From assembly GCA_017475925.1 (NCBI GenBank), contig JAFVER010000178.1, positions 1 to 46,307 of the forward strand: DNA of 46,307 nucleotides, read 5' to 3'. Within the stretch, counting starts at the first letter, position 1, and each line of letters opens with the position of its first letter. This document shows positions 31,416-40,035 of the stretch, piece after piece. The translations under genes and the position numbers were made by a program. Source of the DNA: Anaerovibrio sp. (GTDB lineage: Bacteria > Bacillota > Negativicutes > Selenomonadales > Selenomonadaceae). The notes below the pieces were generated by a model, which was given only the letters and a program-made list of their open reading frames with translations, did no database searches and had not been told where the DNA came from.

Positions 31416-32471
31416 ATGGACAAGATGATTATGGATAATCAGAAAAACTTCCTGTCTGATGCTGTAGCCATTGTGGAAAAGGGCAGGCAAACCGCTTATG
31501 CATCAGTCAATCAGGCAATGATAGCTACCTACTGGCAGTTGGGAAAGCATATAGTAGAATTTGAACAAGGTGGGGCCGAACGGGCAGAGTATGGGAAAAA
31601 AATCATAGCCAGTTTGGCACATACACTAACAGAGAGATATGGCAAAAGCTACAATGCTCGCAACCTGTATTATTTTTGCCAATTTTTTCAAAATTTTCCT
31701 AGAGAGGAAATTTTGAACTCACGAGTTCAAAATCTTACATGGACCCATTTTCGGCATTTACTTAGGGTTGATAATAGGGAAATACGAAATTGGTATATGA
31801 AGGAAGCGGCGCAAGAACAATGGAGTGTGCGCACCCTGGACCGCAATATCAGCTCCCAATATTATGAACGGCTGTTGCTATCACAGCGCAAGGAACCTGT
31901 AAAACAGGAAATGCAGGAGAAAACCACAGACCTACAACAGGATAAGCTGGAATTTATCAAAAATCCTGTGGTGGCAGAGTTCCTGGGACTGGCACCTAAT
32001 GCAGACTTTACGGAAAGCGATTTGGAAGGCTCGATTATTATACACCTGTCAAAGTTTCTGATGGAGCTGGGCAAGGGGTACGCTTTTGTAGCAAGGCAGC
32101 AGCATATCAGAACGGATGCAGGAAATGATTATTTTATTGACCTCGTGTTTTACAATTACATCTTGAAATGTTTTGTTCTTATTGACCTTAAGACCACAAA
32201 AATTTCTTATCAAGATGTAGGGCAAATGGATATGTATTTGCAGATATACGATGATGAACGCAAACAACCAGATGATAACCCAACAATAGGTATTATTCTT
32301 TGCTCGGAAACGGATGGTGATGTGGCCAGATACTCAACACTGGCAAAAAATGACCAGCTTTATGCTGCTAAATACAAGCTGTGCTTACCTACCCAGGAAG
32401 AGCTAAAAAGGGAAATCGAACGACAAAAAGAAATTTTCCGACTGGAAAAGGGCGGTGACAGAGGTGTGTAA
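31416..32471 (+). CDS. DUF1016 (YhcG-like) PD-(D/E)XK nuclease-fold protein, first copy
   Basis: The product has 351 residues. The N-terminal DUF1016 helical domain (about 15-170: ATYWQLGKHIVEFEQGG, LTWTHFRHLLRV) is followed by a PD-(D/E)XK domain (about 180-330) with FIDLVFYN and FVLIDLK, giving the Asp...Asp-x-Lys pattern, and QDVGQMDMYLQIYDDE. YhcG-type proteins are frequently found in type I R-M loci and defence islands; their biochemical role is unsettled. It starts two bases after the hsdM stop behind GGAGGGG, so it is part of the hsd operon. A paralogue lies after hsdS. Confidence 0.9.
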   Translation: MDKMIMDNQKNFLSDAVAIVEKGRQTAYASVNQAMIATYWQLGKHIVEFEQGGAERAEYGKKIIASLAHTLTERYGKSYNARNLYYFCQFFQNFPREEILNSRVQNLTWTHFRHLLRVDNREIRNWYMKEAAQEQWSVRTLDRNISSQYYERLLLSQRKEPVKQEMQEKTTDLQQDKLEFIKNPVVAEFLGLAPNADFTESDLEGSIIIHLSKFLMELGKGYAFVARQQHIRTDAGNDYFIDLVFYNYILKCFVLIDLKTTKISYQDVGQMDMYLQIYDDERKQPDDNPTIGIILCSETDGDVARYSTLAKNDQLYAAKYKLCLPTQEELKREIERQKEIFRLEKGGDRGV

Positions 32472-32496
32472 AAAGAAAGAGCTTAATATAAGGCTG

Positions 32497-33000
32497 ATGG
32501 AAAATAAAAATATTGACCCCTTTGCCCAATATTACATCTCTTGTGAGCCGGATAAAGCCCAAAAGGCTCATGCCTGGAAAACGGCCATTGGACTGCAGAA
32601 GGTAGATAATCTACATGTTTCGGATTATTTAATTTCTTTAGCAGTAGAAAACATCGAAGGTAGAATGAGTATTGCCGAAGTAAATTGTAAAATCGAAGAA
32701 TATTATTCAAAAACAACACATTCAAGAGTAAAACAGGACATTGAACAACACATTGAGAAAGAAAAGGACCTTTTGACATTGTTGAATGAAAATAAGGTTA
32801 CTGCTAAAATCAAGAATAATATAATTAGTTTGCATAAAGCATTTGGTATAGAAAAGATTTTTGGACGAAGTGATATCGTTGGTGTCCTTAGTCTTACCGA
32901 AAAGCCAGCCAGCACCTTGATAAAGAAAATGTTGGAATTAGGGATGATTGAAAATGTTCGCGGCCTTGGCAAAGGTAAATATCGATTTGTCCGATGCTAA
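32497..33000 (+). CDS. Fic-like protein lacking the catalytic core (VbhA-type domain plus winged helix)
   Basis: This protein (167 residues from ATG 32497; GTG 32455 or 32464 would add up to 14) begins like Fic proteins of the antitoxin-VbhA type. The N-terminus has HAWKTAIGLQKVDNLHVSDY and NIEGRMSIAEVNCKIEEYY, and the end has the C-terminal winged-helix region of Fic proteins (KIFGRSDIVGVLSLTEKPAS, MIENVRGLGKGKYRF). The AMP-transferase core with the HPFxxGNGR motif, normally about 150-200 residues between these parts, is absent. The join lies around SKTTHSRVKQDIEQH. It may be a deletion derivative or a stand-alone regulator. The last codons and TAA lie in dispersed repeat copy D. Confidence 0.6.
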   Translation: MENKNIDPFAQYYISCEPDKAQKAHAWKTAIGLQKVDNLHVSDYLISLAVENIEGRMSIAEVNCKIEEYYSKTTHSRVKQDIEQHIEKEKDLLTLLNENKVTAKIKNNIISLHKAFGIEKIFGRSDIVGVLSLTEKPASTLIKKMLELGMIENVRGLGKGKYRFVRC

Positions 33001-33220
33001 CTGGTGCTAAAACTCCTGCTCTTAGGCGGGAGTTAAGCACCAGTAGCGGTCAGTGTCTACTGTTCAACTTCAACAAAGTCTTGTTTCACAGGACACTTTC
33101 GCATAGGGCGTATTATCCAATCGGCTTTGCCTCTTGGATGCTTCCGTAAAGCCCTGGGTAAATTCAACTAAATTCAGGTGGAGTTTTAACCCCATCTGAA
33201 TAAGTTATCATTTTATGGTA
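32993..33220 (+). repeat. Dispersed composite repeat, right part with internal insertion (copy D)
   Basis: GATGCTAACTGGTGCTAA, CTCCTGCTCTTAGGCGGGAG and TTAAGCACCAGTAG match the middle part. About 110 unrelated bases follow, then the end hairpin (TTCAGGTGGAG-n-CCCCATCTGAA) and tail TAAGTTATCATTTTA. It lies inside the hsd operon between the Fic remnant and hsdS, whose ribosome site AGGAGG follows directly. Confidence 0.7.
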
Positions 33221-33234
33221 CAGGAGGTGTAAGG

Positions 33235-34356
33235 ATGAATACACCTAATATAAGATTTAAGGGATTTGGTGGAGATTGGGAACAGCGGAAGGTTTCAGAA
33301 TTATTTAAGGTAACTCGTGGATATGTACTTGCAGCTCCAGAAACAGATGAAATGCCAAGTGATGAGAAACCATATCCTGTTTATTCTTCACAAACTAAAA
33401 ATAATGGTTTAATGGGATATTATAAAAATTATCTCTATGAAAATGCTATTACATGGACTACTGATGGAGCAAATGCAGGTACTGTATGTTATAGAGCCGG
33501 AAAATTTTATTGTACTAATGTTTGTGGAGTATTGCTTTCAGACGAAGGGTACTCAAATAAAATGGTTGCTGAAGCTTTAAATACTATCGCATGGAAGCAT
33601 GTGTCTAAAGTAGGAAATCCCAAATTGATGAATAACGTTATGTCTGAGATAGAAATATGTATACCGAAAACTGTAGATGAACAAGTTAAAATTTCAGAGT
33701 ATTTTGATAATCTCGACAATCTTATCACCCTTCATCAGCGTAAGTGTAACAGCATGAAGCAAGTCAAAAAGTATATGCTGCAAAAAATGTTTCCTAAGCA
33801 GGGTGAGAAGGTGCCGGAAATAAGATTTAAAGGGTTCACGGACGATTGGGAACAGCGGAAGCTGGGGGATTGTTGCCGAGAGTTCAAAAGTGGCTCGTTC
33901 ATTCCGGCAAGTGATATTGAAGAAAGTGGCGAGTATCCTGTTTTTGGTGGTAATGGTTTAAGAGGATATACTTCGGAATATAATCACGATGGAGAGTTTG
34001 CTCTTATCGGCAGACAGGGCGCTCTTTGCGGAAATATGAATTATTCTACGGGTAAGGCATACTTCACAGAACACGCCGTAGCTGTTCAAGCAAATGATTC
34101 TGCTGATACTAAGTTTATGTACTACCTGCTGGGAAAGATGAACTTAGGACAGTATTCTGACCAGTCAGCACAACCAGGCTTGGCAGTTGGCAAACTGGTA
34201 AAGATGGAGGGATTATTCCCATCGGTCGATGAGCAAAAGAAGATAGGAAAACACCTAGCAAGTATAGACAACCTTATCACCCTTCATCAGCGTAAGTCAG
34301 ATAGCCTTATAGAAATCAAAAAATTCATGTTACAGAATATGTTTCCGAATAAGTAA
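33235..34356 (+). CDS. hsdS: Type I restriction-modification specificity subunit
   Basis: This 373-residue protein has two target-recognition domains, each preceded by IRFKGF...DWEQRK (about 6-20 and 196-210) and followed by a conserved coiled spacer (LITLHQRKCNSMKQVKKYML and LITLHQRKSDSLIEIKKFML). Each domain reads one half of the bipartite site. The protein is shorter than some HsdS but has both halves complete. CAGGAGGTG precedes ATG 33235. Long near-identical DNA repeats in the conserved segments (listed separately) could allow domain exchange. Confidence 0.96.
   Translation: MNTPNIRFKGFGGDWEQRKVSELFKVTRGYVLAAPETDEMPSDEKPYPVYSSQTKNNGLMGYYKNYLYENAITWTTDGANAGTVCYRAGKFYCTNVCGVLLSDEGYSNKMVAEALNTIAWKHVSKVGNPKLMNNVMSEIEICIPKTVDEQVKISEYFDNLDNLITLHQRKCNSMKQVKKYMLQKMFPKQGEKVPEIRFKGFTDDWEQRKLGDCCREFKSGSFIPASDIEESGEYPVFGGNGLRGYTSEYNHDGEFALIGRQGALCGNMNYSTGKAYFTEHAVAVQANDSADTKFMYYLLGKMNLGQYSDQSAQPGLAVGKLVKMEGLFPSVDEQKKIGKHLASIDNLITLHQRKSDSLIEIKKFMLQNMFPNK
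33715..33745 (+). repeat. 31-bp direct repeat in hsdS, first copy
   Basis: The unit begins GACAATCTTATCACCC and recurs at 34267-34297 with a single mismatch, encoding the spacer motif NLITLHQRK of each half. An exact 18-base repeat (GATTGGGAACAGCGGAAG) is also present at 33274-33291 and 33844-33861. Confidence 0.9.
34267..34297 (+). repeat. 31-bp direct repeat in hsdS, second copy
   Basis: Second copy of the unit at 33715-33745 (one T-to-C change). Near-identity of codons for a conserved protein motif suggests recent duplication or homogenisation by recombination. Confidence 0.9.
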
Positions 34357-34377
34357 TTATTGCTGGAGGTAGAAGTA

Positions 34378-35403
34378 ATGCAAGAACTGGAAATTATTTC
34401 TCAGGGAATTTACGAGGACCTTCGACAGCGTATATTATATGTCAAGCAAAAGGTCCAAAAAGCAGTTAATGCCGGTATGGTGCAAATATACTGGGAAGTG
34501 GGGCAACGGGTGGATAATGCCTGTGATGGAAAAAGAGCAGATTATGGTAAGGAAATTCTAAAGTACTTGTCAATCAAACTCACAAATGAATTTGGCAAAG
34601 CGTATTCATTACGGAACTTACAAATGATGAGACAGTTCTTTCGTGCATTTCCAAATGCGAACACACTGTGTTCGCAATTAAGCTGGTCCCATTATAAATT
34701 ACTTATGAGGGTCAACAATATAGATGCACGAAACTATTATGAAAAGGAATGTGCTGCCGCTGGTTGGAGTACAAGGGAGCTGGAACGGCAAATTACAACC
34801 TTTGCTTATCAGCGCACTGTCTCTAATCAAAGTGCAGGAGAAAAAATCCACCAAGTGGTGCAGAAAGAGTCTTTCCCCAATAATATGCCGCCATATAAGG
34901 ACTTTATCCGTGACCCCTATGTACTGGAATTTTTGGAATTAAAGCCATCACCAGAATTCTATGAAAAGGATATTGAGCAGGGCATTATTGAACATTTGCA
35001 GAAATTTTTGTTGGAGCTAGGACGTGGTTTCTCCTTTGTGGCTAGACAAAAGCATATTGATATAGATGGTGACCATTTCTATATAGATTTGGTATTTTAC
35101 AACTATATATTAAAATGCTTCGTTCTCATTGACCTGAAGCTGGGGAAGGTAAAGCATCAGGATATGGGACAAATGCAGATGTACGTAAATTATTACAAGC
35201 ATAACATGAAACTGGAGGGGGATAATGACCCAATAGGCATTGTTCTGTGTGCGGAAAAGAATGATGCAGTGGTCAAATACACGTTAGGTGATGAAAGTCA
35301 AACCCAAATATATGCTTCAAAATATTTATCATATATGCCAACAGAAGAAGAATTAAGAAGGGAATTGAATTTTCAGGCCCTGCTGGAACAGTCCAAGGAA
35401 TAA
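34378..35403 (+). CDS. DUF1016 (YhcG-like) PD-(D/E)XK nuclease-fold protein, second copy
   Basis: The product has 341 residues from ATG 34378 (GGAGG 9 bases upstream; TTG 34360 rejected). The layout is the same as the first copy: DUF1016 domain (MVQIYWEVGQRVDNACDG, LSWSHYKLLMRV), then PD-(D/E)XK domain with FYIDLVFYN, FVLIDLK and QDMGQMQMYVNYY. The catalytic pattern is intact. The two copies are clearly diverged in protein and DNA, so this is an old duplication or separate acquisition, not a recent tandem copy. It sits between hsdS and hsdR, 15 bases before hsdR. Confidence 0.9.
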   Translation: MQELEIISQGIYEDLRQRILYVKQKVQKAVNAGMVQIYWEVGQRVDNACDGKRADYGKEILKYLSIKLTNEFGKAYSLRNLQMMRQFFRAFPNANTLCSQLSWSHYKLLMRVNNIDARNYYEKECAAAGWSTRELERQITTFAYQRTVSNQSAGEKIHQVVQKESFPNNMPPYKDFIRDPYVLEFLELKPSPEFYEKDIEQGIIEHLQKFLLELGRGFSFVARQKHIDIDGDHFYIDLVFYNYILKCFVLIDLKLGKVKHQDMGQMQMYVNYYKHNMKLEGDNDPIGIVLCAEKNDAVVKYTLGDESQTQIYASKYLSYMPTEEELRRELNFQALLEQSKE

Positions 35404-35418
35404 TTTGAGGTAACTATT

Positions 35419-38400
35419 ATGGCACAGAGCGAAGCATCAATGGAAAAAGCCCTTATAAAACAGCTTACAGAGGATGTGTCCCAGTGGACTTACCGCCGGG
35501 ATATTACTGATGAAGCCAGTCTGTGGGCCAATTTCCGTGAAAAACTGAATCAGAATAATATCGGGGCCCTGGAGGGAGAGCCTATTACTGATGTTGAATT
35601 TAACCAGATACAGCAGTTCATGCTGGATGTGGCCAAATCTCCATATAAGGCAGCTCTTTGGCTGGCCGGGGAAAATGGTGAGGCGGTTATTCCTCTTACC
35701 AGAGAGGATGCCTCCAAGGGTTCCATTCATCTTATGGCCATCAGCAACAGGGAAATAGCCGGAGGCCGTTCTTCCTATGAGGTTATAAACCAGTTTGTAT
35801 CGGAAAAGCAGGATGATGAGGACAGGGAACGCCGCTTTGATGTTACTCTATTGATCAATGGACTTCCTATGATTCATATTGAGCTGAAAAATCAGGACCA
35901 TCCATTTATGGATGCCTTCAGACAGATTAAAAAGTATAGTCTGGAGGGGAAGTTCCGTGGGCTGTTTGGCATGGTTCAGATGTTTGTGGTAAGCAATGGT
36001 AGCAATACCAGATACATTGCCGCTGATACCGGCTCCAATCTCAATGAGAAGTTCCTTACCTCGTGGGTAAACAAAAAGAATGAGCCCGTGGAGAATTATC
36101 TGGAATTCGCCAAGGAAGTATTGCGTATTCCAGAGGCCCATGAAATGGTGGGAATGTACAGCGTAATAGATTCCGAACGGAAAAAGCTGATACTTCTGCG
36201 GCCTTATCAGGTTCATGCCATCGAGGAAATCAAGCGTGCTTCCTCACGGCAGGAATCAGGCTTTATATGGCATACCACAGGTTCCGGAAAGACCTTGACC
36301 TCATACACTGTGGCCAAGAACCTTATTCTGATTCCTGGCATAGACAAGACCATATTCCTCATTGACCGCAAGGATTTGGACCAGCAGACCTCCTTATCCT
36401 TCAAGGCTTATGCGGAAAATGACATTATTGATGTGGATGATACAGATAATGTCCATGAACTCCTGCAGAAGCTAAAAAATAAGGACAGAATTGTTATTGT
36501 TACCACCATTCAGAAAATGCAGATTATTATGAAGCGGTACAATAACGATGAAAAGAAGGATTCGCCAACCACCAAGAAGCTGCGTAGTATGAGAATTGCC
36601 TTTGTGGTGGATGAGTGCCATAGAACCGTTACCCCGGAAACTCAGCGTGAATTGCAGAAATTCTTTGCCGGCTCCTTGTGGTATGGATTTACTGGTACGC
36701 CTATTTTTGATGAAAACAAGCGGCAGCGTAAGGGGGACTTGGCCCGTACCACCGAGGCCCTGTATGGCCCATGCCTTCATAACTACACCATTAAGGAAGC
36801 TCTGCAGAATAAGGCTGTTCTTGGCTTCCAGATAGATTATCGGGATTCCTTGTCCGAGGATACTATTCTCACCGTAGGGGAAAAGCTGGGTGTTGGCAGC
36901 TATGATAATTTGATAGTTCACGATAAGGTGGTAAGGGAGCAGGAGGTATTATCTGCTTACTATAAGAATAGCGGTGAAGATATTTATGATTCCGATGATC
37001 ACCGCAGGGAAGTAGTGGAATACATTGTCAATAAATGTGCCGGCAAATTTAGGCTTCATGCACCTCAGGGTGAGGCCTATGAGGCCATTTTGACAGTGCA
37101 GAGCATTGATATTGCCCAGAAGTATTACAAGCTCTTTAAAGAGTATGTGGCTGGTGGTAATGTTTCCGCATCCATCAAGGAAAAGTGTGTTGATTTTCCG
37201 AAGATTGCCATTACTTACACCGTTACAGAAAATGATGATAAATCCATCGTTAATCAGCAGGCAATGAAGGAAGCCCTGAAGGACTACAACGAAATGTTTG
37301 ACACCAATTTTGCCTTGGACAGCCTTCAGGCCTATAATACCAACCTTAATGACCGTCTGGCCCGGAAAAAGGGAAGGTATAAGCAGCGTAAGGAACAGCT
37401 TGACCTTGTTATCGTTGTAGACAGGCTTCTGACTGGCTTTGATGCACCGCCTTGTGCTATTTTGTTCGTGGACAGGCCACCTATGGCTCCACAGAATATT
37501 ATTCAGGCCTTCTCCAGAACCAATCGGATTTACGACCAGAATAAGCTATATGGCATGATTGTGGTATTCCAGCGGTCTGCCCAGTTCCAGACAGCGGTGG
37601 ATGGAGCCCTTTTGCTGTACAGTAATGGTGGAACCAAGGAAGTAAGTGCGCCACCATTTGCTGAGATAGAGCGTGATTTTCAGGAGGCATTGAAGGAGCT
37701 TCGACAGATAGCGGCCACCCCGGCAGAGGTGGAAAGCCTCAAGGGTGATGTAAGTGCCATGCAGAAATTTGCCAAGGCCTTCCAGAAGGTAGACAGACTC
37801 AGCGGTGAGCTTCAGGTTTATCAGGAGTGGGAGGACAAGGATTTCTCCGACTATGGCATTGACCGTGAGCAGCTTAATGACTACAGCGGTAAATATAAGA
37901 ATGTTATTGAGGAGCTGAAAAAGCCGAAGGAGAATGAGCCTGTTATCAATATAGATATTGGTTATGAGTTGCAGAATATCGGCAGTGTAACCATTGATTA
38001 CCGCTACATTGTGTCCCTTATCCAGACCTATATGCCGGATGAAGATGACCTGATAGCCGAGCCTATCCATGATGAAGCCATTGATGAGCATATCACCAGA
38101 CTGGGCGAATCCAATCCATCCCTGGCAAACGTCATCAGCACCTTCTGGAACGATATGAAAAAGGACCCTATTAAGTATAAGGGCCTTGATGCGCTGACAA
38201 TAATCGAAACCAGCATTGAGAAAACCATTAACAAGAAGATTAGGGAATTTTCTAAGGAATGGTGTGTCAAACCGCAGGATTTGGTTGCTGTAATTAATAC
38301 TTTTCAGGATGGTGATAATATCGCCCTGCAAATAGATTATGATGCCTATAGGGAAAATCACCATGGCGTGAGCAAGCTGAAATACAAGCGGGCCGCCAAG

Positions 38401-38451
38401 GATGCTGCGGTGGAGCTTATCAAGGTGATAAGACCTTTGAGGGATAAGTGA
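35419..38451 (+). CDS. hsdR: Type I restriction enzyme motor/endonuclease subunit
   Basis: The product has 1010 residues. An N-terminal nuclease domain (about 120-180) carries RRFDVTLLINGL and MIHIELKNQ (Asp...Glu-x-Lys). A superfamily-2 translocase follows with the Walker A motif WHTTGSGKTLTSY, the DECH box VVDECHRT, the motif-III-like YGFTGTPIF, and helicase motif VI IIQAFSRTNRIYD. A helical C-terminal part docks to HsdM/HsdS. All motifs are present, so the system may be active. It is the last gene of the hsd operon. Confidence 0.97.
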   Translation: MAQSEASMEKALIKQLTEDVSQWTYRRDITDEASLWANFREKLNQNNIGALEGEPITDVEFNQIQQFMLDVAKSPYKAALWLAGENGEAVIPLTREDASKGSIHLMAISNREIAGGRSSYEVINQFVSEKQDDEDRERRFDVTLLINGLPMIHIELKNQDHPFMDAFRQIKKYSLEGKFRGLFGMVQMFVVSNGSNTRYIAADTGSNLNEKFLTSWVNKKNEPVENYLEFAKEVLRIPEAHEMVGMYSVIDSERKKLILLRPYQVHAIEEIKRASSRQESGFIWHTTGSGKTLTSYTVAKNLILIPGIDKTIFLIDRKDLDQQTSLSFKAYAENDIIDVDDTDNVHELLQKLKNKDRIVIVTTIQKMQIIMKRYNNDEKKDSPTTKKLRSMRIAFVVDECHRTVTPETQRELQKFFAGSLWYGFTGTPIFDENKRQRKGDLARTTEALYGPCLHNYTIKEALQNKAVLGFQIDYRDSLSEDTILTVGEKLGVGSYDNLIVHDKVVREQEVLSAYYKNSGEDIYDSDDHRREVVEYIVNKCAGKFRLHAPQGEAYEAILTVQSIDIAQKYYKLFKEYVAGGNVSASIKEKCVDFPKIAITYTVTENDDKSIVNQQAMKEALKDYNEMFDTNFALDSLQAYNTNLNDRLARKKGRYKQRKEQLDLVIVVDRLLTGFDAPPCAILFVDRPPMAPQNIIQAFSRTNRIYDQNKLYGMIVVFQRSAQFQTAVDGALLLYSNGGTKEVSAPPFAEIERDFQEALKELRQIAATPAEVESLKGDVSAMQKFAKAFQKVDRLSGELQVYQEWEDKDFSDYGIDREQLNDYSGKYKNVIEELKKPKENEPVINIDIGYELQNIGSVTIDYRYIVSLIQTYMPDEDDLIAEPIHDEAIDEHITRLGESNPSLANVISTFWNDMKKDPIKYKGLDALTIIETSIEKTINKKIREFSKEWCVKPQDLVAVINTFQDGDNIALQIDYDAYRENHHGVSKLKYKRAAKDAAVELIKVIRPLRDK

Positions 38452-39002
38452 GGCGGCTGGTTTTTGCCTAATAAAATACCTCATCCGCCTCGCCCCTAAA
38501 GGGACTAGCTTCGCGTCGCAAGCTCGGCACCTTCCCCAGAGGGGAAGGCTAGGGAAGGTGAATACCAAACGCAGAATGCTTGCGCTCTACCCCCTTCGGT
38601 TGCTATGTCAACCACCTCCCTGTGGGGAGGCAAGGAGAAAGAAGTTTTCGGTATATAGCCTCTAAGCTCAGCTGCTCTTGTCTCCCTTGGGGGAGATGTC
38701 ACGCAGTGACAGAGGGGGTTAATCAATATATCTTTGTGGAAGTTTGAGGAATATAAAGAAAAATGCCGGACAAAGCTGTCCGGCCAGTGCAAAATAATAA
38801 TAAATAAGTGCTTTTGAGTAAGCTATAAAATAGCTTACGTGCATATTATCAAAACTTTTGGTAAAAGTCCAGTTTTTTGTTGTAAATTCTTTTTAAATTG
38901 AGTAGGATATTACATGAACATGGGAAAATTTGACTTACTGCGTTATAATATCTATGGACATTGTGATAATGCGTATATATTTAAATACAGGAGGATATTG
39001 AA
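38452..39002 (+). repeat. 551-base intergenic mosaic of dispersed repeats
   Basis: Beginning at about 38475 is CCTCATCCGCCTCGCCCC..CACCTTCCCCAGAGGGGAAGG, a palindromic block of a kind common in Firmicute genomes. At 38556-38613 is a left/middle fragment of the composite repeat (GGTGAATACCAAACGCAGAA, then CTTCGGTTGCTATG). The GTCACGCAGTGAC unit follows at 38683-38723. A hairpin GCCGGACA-AAGC-TGTCCGGC at 38765-38784 is followed on the minus strand by ATTTTTC and is terminator-like. The rest up to the next gene is AT-rich with no gene seen. Confidence 0.6.
38683..38723 (+). repeat. Dispersed palindromic repeat unit (CTCCC..GTCACGCA..GTGAC type), copy 2
   Basis: CTCCCTTGGGGGAG, then GTCACGCAGTGAC and AGAGGGGGTTAA. 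It matches 18929-18970 in order and sequence. Confidence 0.75.
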
Positions 39003-39923
39003 ATGATAAGGAAATTATTCACTGTTTTTTTAAGTGCGGTGTTTCTCTTTTCGTCCTTAGGCACAGCCTTTGCTGAAGTGCCTAACACAGCCAACGGAAA
39101 GCTGGATGCAGTGGAAAAGGCTGTATATGGCGAGGCTCAAACCGGTGCCATTGTTGAACGGATAGAACGCCTGGAGAAGGACTACGAAGGAAAGACAGCA
39201 AAGGGCGGAATGATGGACCGGATTAATACACTGTATGATACTACCTTTGACAATACCAGAACCCCATCGGTACTCACTCAGCTCAACGCCCTGGAATGGA
39301 CTATTTCTCATAATGTAAGCATGGACTCTGTACAGGCAAGGGTTGGAAGAATGGAGAATGTCATTAACGGCAAAAATTCCAGTGGGTCAATAAAATCTAG
39401 AATAGAGAGCTTGTCCACCTTTGCCTTCGGCAGTGCCACCATTCCTTTGACTCAGGTGGCGGTGCCGGCCAATACCTTGGTAAAAATTTCTCTTGTGACA
39501 CCGATTAATGCCAAAAACCTTAAGGCAGGAGATGTTATTAAGTATCAGGCCGCCGAGGATGTTATTGAAAATGATATGCTGCTTATCACCAAGGGAGCCC
39601 CAGGTGAAGGAGTTATAAAAAAGGTTTCCCAGGCGAAAAATTTTGGTCGGGATGCGGAGATTGAAATAGATTTTAAGGATATTGAGGCAGTGGATGGCAA
39701 TGCCATAGGCATGACCCTTGGCGAAGAGGCCAAGAAAAGCATGGAGCAGATGGGCATGGCCGCCGGTGCAAGTCTGGCTGGGATGTTTGTTCTTGGGCCG
39801 ATTGGAATAATTGGCGGGGCCTTTGTAAAAGGCAAAAATATAAATCTGCCGGAGGGCACTGAGCTTTACATACAAACCAGCAGCGACAATACAATATATG
39901 CCATTCCAACCACAGGCAATTGA
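39003..39923 (+). CDS. Exported protein of unknown function with internal repeats and glycine zipper
   Basis: The product has 306 residues with a clear signal peptide (FTVFLSAVFLFSSLGTAFA). Three degenerate repeats of about 45 residues follow (VEKAVYGEAQTGAIVERIER, LEKDYEGKTAKGGMMDRINT, MENVINGKNSSGSIKSRIES). A beta-rich domain at about 145-245 (VPANTLVKISLVTPINAKNL, LITKGAPGEGVIKKV) recalls the 'lipAGt..G.V' domain of envelope proteins. A glycine-zipper segment (AAGASLAGMFVLGPIGIIGG) could insert into a membrane. AGGAGG precedes the start. I do not recognise the family; position before LptD-like suggests an outer-envelope role. Confidence 0.75.
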   Translation: MIRKLFTVFLSAVFLFSSLGTAFAEVPNTANGKLDAVEKAVYGEAQTGAIVERIERLEKDYEGKTAKGGMMDRINTLYDTTFDNTRTPSVLTQLNALEWTISHNVSMDSVQARVGRMENVINGKNSSGSIKSRIESLSTFAFGSATIPLTQVAVPANTLVKISLVTPINAKNLKAGDVIKYQAAEDVIENDMLLITKGAPGEGVIKKVSQAKNFGRDAEIEIDFKDIEAVDGNAIGMTLGEEAKKSMEQMGMAAGASLAGMFVLGPIGIIGGAFVKGKNINLPEGTELYIQTSSDNTIYAIPTTGN

Positions 39924-39937
39924 TTTTTATAGTAACC

Positions 39938-39966
39938 AACCCTTCCAGTACATCAGGAAGGGTTTT
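39938..39966 (+). terminator. Rho-independent terminator
   Basis: AACCCTTCC (39938-39946) pairs with GGAAGGGTT (39956-39964), followed by TTCT, 15 bases after the stop codon. Confidence 0.8.
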
Positions 39967-39973
39967 CTATTGC

Positions 39974-40002
39974 TTGTTTTTGCTTATTAAATGGGGTATC
40001 AT
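39974..40002 (+). promoter_or_regulatory. Possible promoter of the lptD-like/heptose gene cluster
   Basis: TTGTTT (39974-39979) and TATCAT (39997-40002) are 17 bases apart, 34 bases before the LptD-like start codon and just behind a terminator. Confidence 0.45.
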
Positions 40003-40035
40003 ATAGTAGAATAACTATAGATAGGGGACTATTCA

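Noticed and set aside
29434..33220. CRISPR array
   Set aside because: The repeats here differ in length, have no regular spacers and include hairpin ends; they are dispersed elements, and no cas gene is present.
37546..38568. Long minus-strand open frame (340 codons) opposite hsdR
   Set aside because: It lies antisense to clear HsdR codons, has no ribosome site and gives no recognisable domain; it is a shadow frame.
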